Origin: CAVTYH01 sp963738835
GTDB lineage: Bacteria > Planctomycetota > Planctomycetia > Pirellulales > JADZDJ01
DNA length: 36,818 nt
Direction of reading: 5' to 3'
Assembly (NCBI GenBank): GCA_963738835.1
Contig: CAVTYH010000011.1
Span: forward strand, 1-36,818
Part shown: positions 8,456 to 15,769 of the stretch, piece after piece
Numbering within the stretch: the stretch's first letter is position 1
How the letters are laid out: each line of letters starts with the position of its first letter
The notes under the pieces: generated by a model
Seen by the model: only the letters and a program-made list of their open reading frames with translations
Database searches by the model: none
What the model was told of the DNA's origin: nothing
Translations under genes and position numbers: made by a program

Positions 8456-10108
8456 TTATCGATGGCGATTCCAAGCCAACGCCAGCGGTGCCAACCCAAT
8501 TCTCGTCAGCGGCACAAAGATGATCACGCCCGCCGCGGCATACCAACTCCAAACGCCGAAAAGTGCGAGAATGGCCACCACGCCGCAAACCGCAGCCAGC
8601 CAAACGGCCCACCCCTTGGCAACGGTCTGCCCAGGAAGAATTCCTGAACGCAACAGTGCGGCACTCACGGCAATCGCCCCGCAAAGTTTGAGCGCCACGT
8701 TGACGCCCACAAACCACGGCAATAGTTCGATCAGCAGGCCCTGCAAATGCGGAGCACGATAAATCCAGCCGCCGATTCCTGGCAGCGAAAAGACGAATAA
8801 ACCTGAAGTCATCGCCAGGCACGTGGTGAACCATTTGCGGCCGGTCAGCATCGGAAACATGCCGATCATTAAATTGCGCCATATCAGCAGCCAGAAAGCA
8901 AACGCCACCAACACTGCCGCCAGAATGTCGCGCGGCCTGGCTTCCGCCAACATGCCGTGTAGCAGCGAGGGCCGCGGATTCAGCCCACTCATTTCCACCA
9001 TCGCCAACACGGCCAGCACCGCCAGCACAACACCCCAAGACAACGCCGCACTGATGGCCGCCGCTTTGAATTTGTTGCGGATCAATTGTTCTGTGGTCAA
9101 CGGGCGAATGGCAAAGAATCCCGGAAGCGATTGCTTCACCCAAAAATCGGATTTCGCAATGTTGGGGGCCGCCAACGCGCTGAGCAGGACCGGAAAGAAA
9201 ATCAGAATGCCCAGGCCAATCGCGGCCGTCGGAATCTGCCGCGTGCCAATCATCAGGCTCTGACTGCCGGACGGATTGATCACGGATCGGCACAGCACAA
9301 ATGCCATCGGGATCGCCAGCAGCGCCAACAAATACGGCATATACATCACGTTGCGACGGAAATCGTACCACAACTGGGCCGCATTGGCCGAACGAAAGTG
9401 CGGCTTGCTCGGTAGATCGGCGGCCGATTGTTTCCATAGCTTGGCAACGATTTCCTGAATCAGAAGCCGCAGCCAGCTTCCATCGTTCCCACTTCGAGTT
9501 TGAGAGAGCCCCAAAACACCGATGCCATATCCGGCCATCGTCCACGCCAGCCCGCCTGCGGATGCGGTGACCAAAACCAGCGCGTATTGGGAATTCATCA
9601 CAGCCCAAAATGCCAGCGCAATTGGCGGACAAACGACCAACAGCAACAGCGGAACTCTGACCAGCGGCGACGGAAACAGTGACCAGGCTAGCGCCTGTAC
9701 CCACACGGTCACCGCCGCCAAAATGGTCGCCGGCCAGACGATGGGCGTGCGAGATCCGGCGGGAATAAAAACCAAAACCGCCAGCAGAACCCAGACCAGT
9801 GCCACGGTGACGGCCCCGTACAACATCGGCCAGCCCGCCAAGGCACGAGTCCGCATCGGCAGCAGCAGCATGTGAGTGGGGAAGCCAGAACCTTTGCCTC
9901 CCAAGTCGGCCGGCCCGTACGAAAAAATGTTGAGCAACATCGCCAGTGCAAACGGCAACAGCAAGCCGCCCATCACGGTGATTTCTGCCGCGTCTGGAAA
10001 CATCCGAATTCCAAGATGCATCGCCAGCAGCAACGCCGATACGCCGGCCAGCAGCCAGCGTGTGCGCAGCCACAGCGGATAAGCAATTCCCAAGGCGTGC
10101 CCGGTCAC
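8456..10108 (-). CDS. ABC-2 type exporter permease
   Basis: The 550-residue protein is almost entirely hydrophobic, with about a dozen likely membrane helices (for example WLLAGVSALLLAMHLGI, VTVALVWVLLAVLVFI, PYLLALLAIPMAFVL, AISAALSWGVVLAVLAVLAM). It has no ATP-binding motif. It starts with GTG at 10108, and this start overlaps the TGA stop of the ATPase gene (10105-10107), so the two are translationally coupled. Together they form an ABC exporter in which the permease is probably a homodimer. The substrate is unknown; YtrA-linked exporters of other bacteria respond to cell-wall antibiotics, but that is only a family-level hint. Confidence 0.8.
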   Translation of the reverse strand: MTGHALGIAYPLWLRTRWLLAGVSALLLAMHLGIRMFPDAAEITVMGGLLLPFALAMLLNIFSYGPADLGGKGSGFPTHMLLLPMRTRALAGWPMLYGAVTVALVWVLLAVLVFIPAGSRTPIVWPATILAAVTVWVQALAWSLFPSPLVRVPLLLLVVCPPIALAFWAVMNSQYALVLVTASAGGLAWTMAGYGIGVLGLSQTRSGNDGSWLRLLIQEIVAKLWKQSAADLPSKPHFRSANAAQLWYDFRRNVMYMPYLLALLAIPMAFVLCRSVINPSGSQSLMIGTRQIPTAAIGLGILIFFPVLLSALAAPNIAKSDFWVKQSLPGFFAIRPLTTEQLIRNKFKAAAISAALSWGVVLAVLAVLAMVEMSGLNPRPSLLHGMLAEARPRDILAAVLVAFAFWLLIWRNLMIGMFPMLTGRKWFTTCLAMTSGLFVFSLPGIGGWIYRAPHLQGLLIELLPWFVGVNVALKLCGAIAVSAALLRSGILPGQTVAKGWAVWLAAVCGVVAILALFGVWSWYAAAGVIIFVPLTRIGLAPLALAWNRHR

Positions 10109-11076
10109 GATTGGTTCTCCGCAACAGATTCGTTCAAAGTGCGGCTCGCGCTGGAGCGCGCCAAAAAAATTTCATCGAGCGATAACCGCAATTGATTGAT
10201 AATTCGTGCCCCCATTTCCTGCGCCGCCGATTGGATTTGCCGCGCAGGGCCGGTGCAGACGGTGGTCCACTCGCAGCCGCCGCCGTCCCACGTGAGCGCG
10301 CCGGTCAGCGGCGGCGGATTGGTTCGCGGATTCTCGAATTGCAACGTCAGCCGCGCGTGCGATTCTTTGATGCGCTCGAGCGAATCGCAAAACAAAATGC
10401 GGCCCGATTTGATCATCGCCACCTGATCCGACACGCGCTCGACTTCCGTCAGCAAATGCGAAGAAAACAGCACCGTGCGGCCTTCATCGGCAATGGTGCG
10501 GATGATCGCGCCCAAAATGTCGCGGCGCACAATCGGATCGAGCCCCGACGACGGTTCATCGAGCACCAGCAATTCCGGCCGGTACGCCAGCGCGGTCAGC
10601 AACCCCGCGCGGGCTCGCTGCCCCTTGGAAAGCTGTTTGATTTTCTGCTTCGGATCGAGCTCGAATTCTCGCCGCAATTGCTCGGCGTAATCGTGATCCC
10701 AGGTCGGATAAAACGCGGCCACGTAACGGATCAGTTCATGTACCCGCATCCAACCCGGCATGTCGGGCTCTTCCGACAGATAGCCGATGCGCGACAGAAC
10801 GCTGACCGGGTCGGCCACCGGATCGCGCCCAAACACGCGGACCGATCCGCTTTGCGCTTTGAGCAAACCGAGAATGTGTTTGATCAGCGTTGTCTTGCCC
10901 GCGCCGTTTTCGCCTACCAGGCCGACCACGGTGCCGGCTGGCACATGCAGACTGACGCCATCGAGCGCCAACTTCGTGCCGAAGCGGCGGGAAACATTCT
11001 CGATCTGGACCACCGACGGCGGATCGAACGATTCGTCCACCTCGCGCACCGCAACCGGACGGCTGGCAGCGACCAT
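10105..11076 (-). CDS. ABC transporter ATP-binding protein
   Basis: All motifs of an ABC ATPase are present: Walker A VGENGAGKTT at residues 54-63, signature LSKGQRARAG at about 149-158, Walker B LLVLDEPSSGLD at about 169-180, and the H-loop histidine in FSSHLL near 207. Length (323) fits a CcmA/YhaQ-type exporter ATPase with a C-terminal extension after residue 230. The ATG at 11076 lies two bases after the GntR stop codon, and the gene overlaps the permease start by three bases, which makes a tight three-gene operon. It supplies the energy for the membrane partner at 8456-10108. Confidence 0.92.
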   Translation of the reverse strand: MVAASRPVAVREVDESFDPPSVVQIENVSRRFGTKLALDGVSLHVPAGTVVGLVGENGAGKTTLIKHILGLLKAQSGSVRVFGRDPVADPVSVLSRIGYLSEEPDMPGWMRVHELIRYVAAFYPTWDHDYAEQLRREFELDPKQKIKQLSKGQRARAGLLTALAYRPELLVLDEPSSGLDPIVRRDILGAIIRTIADEGRTVLFSSHLLTEVERVSDQVAMIKSGRILFCDSLERIKESHARLTLQFENPRTNPPPLTGALTWDGGGCEWTTVCTGPARQIQSAAQEMGARIINQLRLSLDEIFLARSSASRTLNESVAENQS

Positions 11077-11078
11077 GA

Positions 11079-11474
11079 TTATTTCTCCGCTTTTTGAGTT
11101 TGCATTGCCAGATCGCGCTCGCGCAGCAAATCGATCAATTCGTCGAGCGAAATATCCATCTGCCGCGCTTCGGCCAACAAAGCGTCAACTCGCCGGCTGA
11201 CGATTCGCCGCCGATCGCGCCGCCCCAACCGAGTTCCGGCGCTGGAAACATAAGTGCCCGTGGTGCGGCGCTTGACGACAATTCCCGCCATTTCCAACTC
11301 CCGATACGCCCGGGCCACGGTGTTGGGATTCACAATCAGCTTTTCGGCCAGCGTGCGAATCGCCGGCAACTCTTCGCCGGCCGACAACCGCCCGGAAGAA
11401 ACCAGGTACTTCACCTGATTCACGATTTGCAGGTAAATCGGCACACCGTCGGACGGGGAAATGTGGATTTGCAT
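11079..11474 (-). CDS. GntR-family regulator, YtrA subfamily
   Basis: The protein has the GntR winged helix: PIYLQIVNQVKYLVSSGRLS, then AGEELPAIRTLAEKLIVNPN and TVARAYRELEMAGIVVKRRT, followed by a short C-terminal helical region (about 130 residues in total) instead of a ligand-binding domain. Short GntR proteins of this type are the YtrA subfamily and usually repress the ABC operon that follows them. I use the ATG at 11474 because AGGTGA lies 5 bases upstream; a GTG at 11483 would add three residues and swallow that site. The gene is followed directly by the ABC ATPase. A perfect palindrome just upstream (11488-11507) is the likely self-regulatory operator. Confidence 0.9.
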   Translation of the reverse strand: MQIHISPSDGVPIYLQIVNQVKYLVSSGRLSAGEELPAIRTLAEKLIVNPNTVARAYRELEMAGIVVKRRTTGTYVSSAGTRLGRRDRRRIVSRRVDALLAEARQMDISLDELIDLLRERDLAMQTQKAEK

Positions 11475-11476
11475 CG

Positions 11477-11506
11477 TTGTCACCTATTGTATTAACGCAA
11501 TAATAC
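11477..11506 (+). promoter_or_regulatory. Promoter-like boxes facing panB
   Basis: TTGTCA (11477-11482), an 18-base spacer and TAATAC (11501-11506) form a sigma-70-like promoter directed towards panB. The -10 box lies inside the GntR operator, so the regulator may also affect panB. Confidence 0.4.
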
Positions 11507-11507
11507 A
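11488..11507. promoter_or_regulatory. Operator palindrome of the GntR/ABC operon
   Basis: TGTATTA (11488-11494), six bases acgcaa, and TAATACA (11501-11507) form a perfect inverted repeat. It begins one base beyond the GntR ribosome site (11481-11486, minus strand), so a bound repressor would block transcription start or initiation of its own gene. The 7-6-7 geometry fits a dimeric winged-helix repressor. Confidence 0.75.
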
Positions 11508-11625
11508 GATGGCCAAGCGAGCGATGTCAAACGATTTTTTATCGATAGCAGGGTTTGCCACCCGACCCTTGCCACGTAACAATTCAGTCTGTCCACTCGC
11601 TTCCTTCACAGAAGAAAACAGCCTG

Positions 11626-12429
11626 ATGCAAAAGCCCGACGTTCAACGGATCACCGTGCCGGCGTTCACCGCCATGAAATCGGCCGGTCGCAAAATCACG
11701 ATGCTGACCGCCTACGATTACGCGATGGCCTCGCTGGTCGATGCCGCCGGCGTGGAAGGCATTCTGGTCGGCGACAGCATGTCGATGGTCGTGCAGGGGC
11801 ATCCCAACACATTGCCGGTAACGCTCGACGAAATGATTTACCACGCCGAAATGGTCGGCCGCGCCGTGCAACATGCGCTGGTCGTCGTCGACATGCCGTT
11901 TCCCAGTTATCACCTGGGCGTTTACAAGGCGATCGAAAACGCCGGCCGCATTCTGAAGGAAACCCGCTGCCAGGCGGTGAAGCTGGAAGGAGGCGCCGAT
12001 CAGGCCGATGTGATTCGCGGACTGGTGGCCGCCAGCATTCCGGTGATGGCCCACGTCGGCCTGCGACCGCAAAGCGTGCATGTGCTGGGCGGCTACAAAG
12101 TGCAGCGCGATGAAGCCGCACTGCTGCACGACGCCCGGGCCGCCGAAGAAGCCGGGGCGTTTGCCATCGTACTGGAATGCATTCCGGCCGAGCTGGCAGC
12201 GAAGATCACCAAAGCGCTGCGGATTCCCACCATCGGCATCGGTGCCGGCGCCGATTGCGACGGCCAAGTGCTGGTGATCAACGACATGCTAGGCATCACC
12301 AGCGGCTACGTGCCGAAATTCGTGAAAGCCTACGCCGATCTGAAATCAAACATCAGCGACGCCGTCACCCGCTTCCGCGAAGACGTGCGCGGCGGAAGAT
12401 TTCCCGGGGCGGAGCAGACGTTTAAATAG
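11626..12429 (+). CDS. panB: 3-methyl-2-oxobutanoate hydroxymethyltransferase
   Basis: PanB transfers a hydroxymethyl group from 5,10-methylene-tetrahydrofolate to 2-oxoisovalerate to give ketopantoate, the first committed step of pantothenate synthesis in the cytoplasm. The 267-residue protein shows the family's TIM-barrel landmarks: MLTAYDYAMASLVDAAG, EGILVGDSMSMVVQGH with metal ligand Asp50, VVDMPFPSYH with Asp89, AVKLEGGAD with Lys119 and Glu121, MAHVGLRPQSVHVLGGY, and TIGIGAGADCDGQVLV. Length is normal. The frame is open upstream to 11461 but the alignable protein begins at the ATG at 11626. It is divergent from the GntR/ABC operon. Confidence 0.96.
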   Translation: MQKPDVQRITVPAFTAMKSAGRKITMLTAYDYAMASLVDAAGVEGILVGDSMSMVVQGHPNTLPVTLDEMIYHAEMVGRAVQHALVVVDMPFPSYHLGVYKAIENAGRILKETRCQAVKLEGGADQADVIRGLVAASIPVMAHVGLRPQSVHVLGGYKVQRDEAALLHDARAAEEAGAFAIVLECIPAELAAKITKALRIPTIGIGAGADCDGQVLVINDMLGITSGYVPKFVKAYADLKSNISDAVTRFREDVRGGRFPGAEQTFK

Positions 12430-12446
12430 GGTTCAGGGTTCAGGAA
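12428..12446 (+). repeat. Two copies of heptamer GGGTTCA after panB
   Basis: Immediately after the panB stop the sequence reads GGGTTCA GGGTTCA GG, another 7-base tandem repeat. No terminator hairpin is visible after panB. Confidence 0.5.
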
Positions 12447-12500
12447 GAATAAATCGAGCCGAGATTGTCGGTGCCGGACCATTTCTGTCGTAAGTGAAGC

Positions 12501-13034
12501 ATGTATATCACACTCGTCAATGCCGACATTCAACAATCGCACTGCTGGGTGTGCGGATACCATTTGCTTGGCACACCATCGCTGACTCGCATGAATTGCG
12601 AGTGTCCCCATTGCAGATGCAGACTCCGAATCCACGTGGTAGAAGGAGGCGAACCCATCGTCGGCATCCAGATCAGTGCGCTATCAGCTGCGCTCCTGCC
12701 TGCTAGTGTTTGTCAAAACGACGGGTGTATTGCAGTGACTTTGTACGAGGACCAGCTATATGTTGCAGCGAGTGACAGTTGTGTCCCGGATTTGCATGAA
12801 AAGCTGAGATTCATCATGAACCAAGGCGTTGTCTTACTCAGGGCGGACGCCACTTCGATCCAGCGCGATAGACACACTATTTCCGAGTGGCGCAAGACAT
12901 GCCTAGCGACTTTCTTGATTCTTAGCCGCCCCTCGTCGCCCAAGGAAGAAAAGGGGGACATTCCACGCGTGTTCGGCACGCTTGTTGCCGTGAGCTTGTG
13001 CGGGGGAATGCGCTTTGGAGGGCGTGAGTGCTGA
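12501..13034 (+). CDS. Zinc-ribbon plus GspE N-domain-like protein, 3' end cut by IS
   Basis: The N-terminus has a zinc-ribbon pattern (CWVCGYHLLG at residues 15-24, then CECPHCRCRL at about 33-42). Residues about 57-125 resemble the second half of the type II secretion GspE N-terminal (MshEN-like) domain: ALLPASVCQNDGCIAV, LYVAASDSCVPDLHEKLRF and VVLLRADATSIQR. No ATPase domain follows, so this is a stand-alone domain protein, perhaps an adaptor. The IS4-type element begins at 12964, so the last 23 codons and the stop at 13034 are IS sequence. Removing the IS and one 9-bp duplication would give a different 31-residue tail ending near 14490. Codon use is less GC-biased than in neighbours, which suggests transfer. 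The function is unknown. Confidence 0.6.
   Translation: MYITLVNADIQQSHCWVCGYHLLGTPSLTRMNCECPHCRCRLRIHVVEGGEPIVGIQISALSAALLPASVCQNDGCIAVTLYEDQLYVAASDSCVPDLHEKLRFIMNQGVVLLRADATSIQRDRHTISEWRKTCLATFLILSRPSSPKEEKGDIPRVFGTLVAVSLCGGMRFGGREC
12955..12963. repeat. Left target-site duplication of IS4-type element
   Basis: GGGACATTC here is repeated exactly at 14411-14419, flush against the two inverted repeats of the element. Confidence 0.9.
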
Positions 13035-14410
13035 TGGTGAGGTGCGTCATCCATGGTCACAGTGGCATGACCAGAGCGCAGCAAGCACCGGCACGGCTCG
13101 CCGCAAGGCGAGGTGCTTTAGGTCGCATGCGGTGGGAGTTTTTCCAGATGCGCGGTCAACTCTTCCAGATCGGCCCAGCCCATGAAGTACAGACAGAGCA
13201 TCTCGTAGGTCCGCAGCGTGGGCTTACGGCCGGTCCAGAGGCTGATCAAGAGGCAAGCGATGATCGCACAGTAGGCCTGGATCTGAATGCCCACTGGATC
13301 GGTGGAGAGCAGGTGCCGGCAGCCCAACACATGCTTGAAGAAGCGGAAGAAGATTTCGATCGTCCAGCGGTGCTGGAAGATGTCGGCGATGATTTCGGCC
13401 GGTAGGTCGAGCCGATTAGTGGCGATTCGCAAGATGCCATCGCTGGGTGGTCCGGCCGTGCCTCCCTTGCGACCGCCGGTCTTTTTGTGCGGCGTCGTTT
13501 GCACGAGCACCACCCGCACCGGGTGATCGGGGCGCGCGGTTTTGGAACCTAAGTCGACGACGATGTCGCGCAGCACGCCGGCGGCTTTCGCCCCGACAAA
13601 CACGGTTCGCTCTTCACGCACGGCCTCCAGGTTGCTATTGTCGCGCAGTCGGCAAACATAGCTGCTGCCGCGCTCGACAATCTCGTTGAAGAGCGCAAAC
13701 TCAGCATACCAGCGGTCGAGCACATAACAGCGATCGGGCTCCAGGCGGCTCGCAAGAGCTGCTTTTCATCGGTTTTGCCGCTGTTGTGCGCCGTGGTAAC
13801 GTCGATCCGCAGCGGCACCCGCCGCTCGACATCGAAGTGCGTGTGAAATCGCCAGCCGCTATGCGAGCCGCCTTGTTTATCGCGCAGATAGGCCGCTTCG
13901 GCCAGCGAGACCAGTGTCTTGACCACGCTCCCATCGACGGCCGTGAGCGTTTGTTTTAGCTGACCGCCGCCGATCCGCGTCGCCGGAGCCGGCAGCTGCG
14001 CGAACAATTCGCCGATGATCCCTTCCAGCCGCGCCGGATCGAACACCTCGGTCGCCTCGGACAACGAGCCGAGGGAAGTGCGTGGGCAGCCCAGTTGCTT
14101 TTGGACCTTCGCGAGCATACTGGCTTGCTGTAGCGCCCTGAGCGAGCGGAGCACCGGATTAAACAGAAACAGCAGCACCAGCAAAACATACTGGTCATAG
14201 TGCAGCTTCCGATTACCAGCTTTGTCGCGCTGGCAGCCCACCTGGTGCAGTTCCGCCAAACGGGGCAAGAGCGCATCAAGATACTTCAACCCTTGAATCT
14301 GCCGCTCGTCGATCGCCGACCGCCGCTGGGCCATCCGCGACTCCTGCCAGTTTGACTGCGTTCCAGGCTGACAGGATCATAATGCGCAAATGTCGTGCCG
14401 AACACGCGTG
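12964..14410. mobile_element. Complete IS4-type insertion sequence, 1447 bp
   Basis: The element is bounded by perfect 17-bp inverted repeats: CACGCGTGTTCGGCACG at 12964-12980 and its reverse complement at 14394-14410. Both ends are flanked by the 9-bp direct repeat GGGACATTC, which is the mark of transposition. It carries one transposase gene on the minus strand. The preserved ends and exact duplication imply a fairly recent insertion into the 3' part of the zinc-ribbon gene at 12501. Confidence 0.92.
13118..14334 (-). CDS. IS4-family transposase, one frameshift
   Basis: The DDE transposase is read in two frames joined near 13735-13745. The N-terminal part (start at 14334, GGAG ribosome site) contains the first catalytic Asp in TLTAVDGSVVKTL. 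The second part contains YVLDRWYAEFALF with the second Asp, and HRWTIEIFFRFFKHVLGCRH with the catalytic Glu in the YREK-like region typical of IS4-family enzymes. Repaired length is about 405 residues, normal for the family. It catalyses cut-and-paste movement of the surrounding 1447-bp element. The single indel means either a dead copy or a sequencing error; the intact ends favour error. Confidence 0.88.
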
Positions 14411-14419
14411 GGGACATTC
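14411..14419. repeat. Right target-site duplication of IS4-type element
   Basis: Exact copy of GGGACATTC found at 12955-12963. Confidence 0.9.
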
Positions 14420-14465
14420 TACATTATCTGAATTATGTAGCGTGTCGCCTTTCCCCTGTAACACT

Positions 14466-14826
14466 TTACTTACCTGTACGAGCAAAGTCGTAGGCCCTAA
14501 GCGACCAGTGAGCAAGATCAGGCTGTGGCCAATCCGCACGAAACAGTGTGATCTTCACCCACTCCGGCGTATAGGTGCAGGCTCAGCTCCCGTTGCGATT
14601 GCGATTTTGTAGTCGTCCGGACGCAGGCGCAGAACGTGTCATCCATGCCGGCTGCTCCGCAGAACACGATTTCTGCGGTCACCACATACGGTGCAGCATA
14701 TTCCTTGAGATTTCCCCGTACCTTGAACTCCCCCAACCGTTTCAGGGGCACAAGGAATTTCTCTACAACATCTGAGTGAGCTGAGAGAGTTGTGAAGAAC
14801 TGCTCTGCTTCTGGATTTCGCAACAT
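14466..14826 (-). CDS. Hypothetical protein, about 119 aa, one frameshift
   Basis: From the ATG at 14826 the protein reads MLRNPEAEQFFTTLSAH, then VEKFLVPLKRLGEFKVRGN and YVVTAEIVFCGAAGMDD, a balanced composition unlike shadow frames. Near 14570-14585 the protein-like character moves to another frame that continues YTPEWVKITLFRADWP and PDLAHWSLRAYDFARTGK and stops at 14466. I therefore annotate one gene with one indel. No signal peptide or membrane segment is seen and I do not recognise a family. Like the gene at 12501, it is less GC-biased than the rest of the window, so both may belong to the same acquired patch. Confidence 0.5.
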
Positions 14827-15290
14827 GGCTCTCAGCCTAACAGAATAGCAAGCAACACAAAGGTTGCATTATTTCCTGACAATATAGCCGCATATCCTCG
14901 GCAAGCAAGTAGATTAGGCTCGGAGAAGGGGACCGGCAGAATGATCCCCAGGTTCTAAGATTTTTTTAGGTGGCCTGAAAAGTTGCTTGACAATCGGGCC
15001 AGGTTTGGCGTAATATCCATAAGTGTACGGATGTTCTAATAATCGGCCGAAGAGACAACCGGTACGGCGTCCGGCGGCGGCTCTCTTGGTCGTGCCCTGC
15101 AACTGCCGGCGTAGATGCTTTTCTTGTTCCTCGCTCGCTGTTGCAAGCTGGCGGCTAGCGGGGGTGGTCAGTGGTCGGTGGCGTTCATCATTCATCGTTT
15201 CAATGACCCAGGACACCATCGCTGGGCTTTTGGCGATTGATTTATTGGCCGTTCAGGCGTTTACTTGTTCATTCAGCACCCTCACCCCGG
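14827..15290. other. Gene-poor region, left half
   Basis: No convincing protein is seen. It contains a T7 run at 14961-14967, a consensus-like promoter at 14987-15016, and a rightward open frame from a GTG near 15023 to 15361 whose start (YGCSNNRPKRQPVRRP) is Arg- and Cys-rich and runs into repeat sequence. A leftward frame at 14914-15219 overlaps it. Neither has support beyond being open. Copies of the GTGGTCA/GTGGTCG heptamer occur at about 15165-15178. Confidence 0.35.
14987..15016 (+). promoter_or_regulatory. Sigma-70-like promoter without an assigned gene
   Basis: TTGACA at 14987-14992, an 18-base spacer, and TAATAT at 15011-15016 form a near-consensus promoter. The transcript would start near 15023 and enter a region with no recognised protein, so the product may be a short peptide or an RNA. 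Confidence 0.45.
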
Positions 15291-15313
15291 CCCTCTCCCA
15301 AAGGGCGAGGGAG
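15278..15313. repeat. REP-like palindrome CCCTCTCCC/GGGCGAGGG
   Basis: CCCTCTCCC (15291-15299), AAA, and GGGCGAGGG (15303-15311) form a 9-bp stem with one T-G pair, preceded by the related CCCTCACCCCGG. This is the widespread extragenic 'CCCTCACCC...GGGAG' type of palindrome. Confidence 0.65.
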
Positions 15314-15315
15314 AA

Positions 15316-15351
15316 GACACCCAGACACTCTGGCACTCAGACACCCAAGCA
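15316..15351 (+). repeat. CAGACAC heptamer repeat
   Basis: ACACCCAGACACTC, GGCACTCAGACACCC and CAAGCACTC are degenerate copies with 7-base spacing, like the array before glcD. An ATG follows at 15366 but opens only a short unsupported frame. Confidence 0.5.
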
Positions 15352-15439
15352 CTCATCCTGAAACCATGCCCAGTTCAAACGTTAACTTCCTGTCCAATAA
15401 CCCATTGCGTCATCGGGGGCTGGCGACGGGCGAGCTGTT

Positions 15440-15658
15440 TGCGACACAATGCATTGAATTTTGTCGTCGGCTGCGGACGGAAAGTGCGGTAATTTCTCGA
15501 GCGGCGCACGAACCGACTGCGACAAAATGGGGAAATTGTGCGCGGAAAAATCGATTTTTCGGTTCGTGCGACAAAATTACGGTGAATTGCAAACGCAGGT
15601 CGTCAAAAGAATTGCATGAAATTGAGGGAGTTCAATGCAAAATGAGCTGCGACAAAAT
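15440..15658. repeat. Cluster of TGCGACAAAAT repeats with stem-loop
   Basis: TGCGACAAAAT occurs exactly at 15518-15528, 15567-15577 and 15648-15658, with a variant TGCGACACAAT at 15440-15450 and an inverted copy ATTTTGTCGT at 15458-15467. Between the first two exact copies lies a perfect 10-bp inverted repeat (CACGAACCGA 15507-15516, TCGGTTCGTG 15559-15568) and a 14-bp palindrome AAAAATCGATTTTT (15546-15559). No credible protein runs through the cluster. Spacings are irregular, so it is not a CRISPR. Confidence 0.7.
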
Positions 15659-15718
15659 TCGGCGACGAAAAGACCACTTGTCGTTCCCCCCAGGCGACTC
15701 GCCCGGGGCTAAATGGAC

Positions 15719-15769
15719 CACTCACCACTGACCACTCACCACTGACCCTGACCACTGACCACTGACAAC
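15719..15769 (+). repeat. CACTGAC heptamer array before the DUF255 gene
   Basis: Six to seven copies of a 7-base unit (CACTCAC, CACTGAC, CACTCAC, CACTGAC, CTGAC, CACTGAC, CACTGAC) run to within three bases of the ATG at 15770. No Shine-Dalgarno site is present. It matches the array before glcE in sequence and placement. Confidence 0.75.

Noticed and set aside
8409..10124. 571-codon alternative frame over the ABC permease
   Set aside because: Arg/Gly/Ser-rich shadow; the frame at 8456-10108 gives clear membrane helices and a coupled start with the ATPase.
14914..15361. Two overlapping open frames on opposite strands in the gene-poor region
   Set aside because: Neither shows a ribosome site, a domain or credible composition, and one runs through the REP-like palindrome and heptamer repeats.
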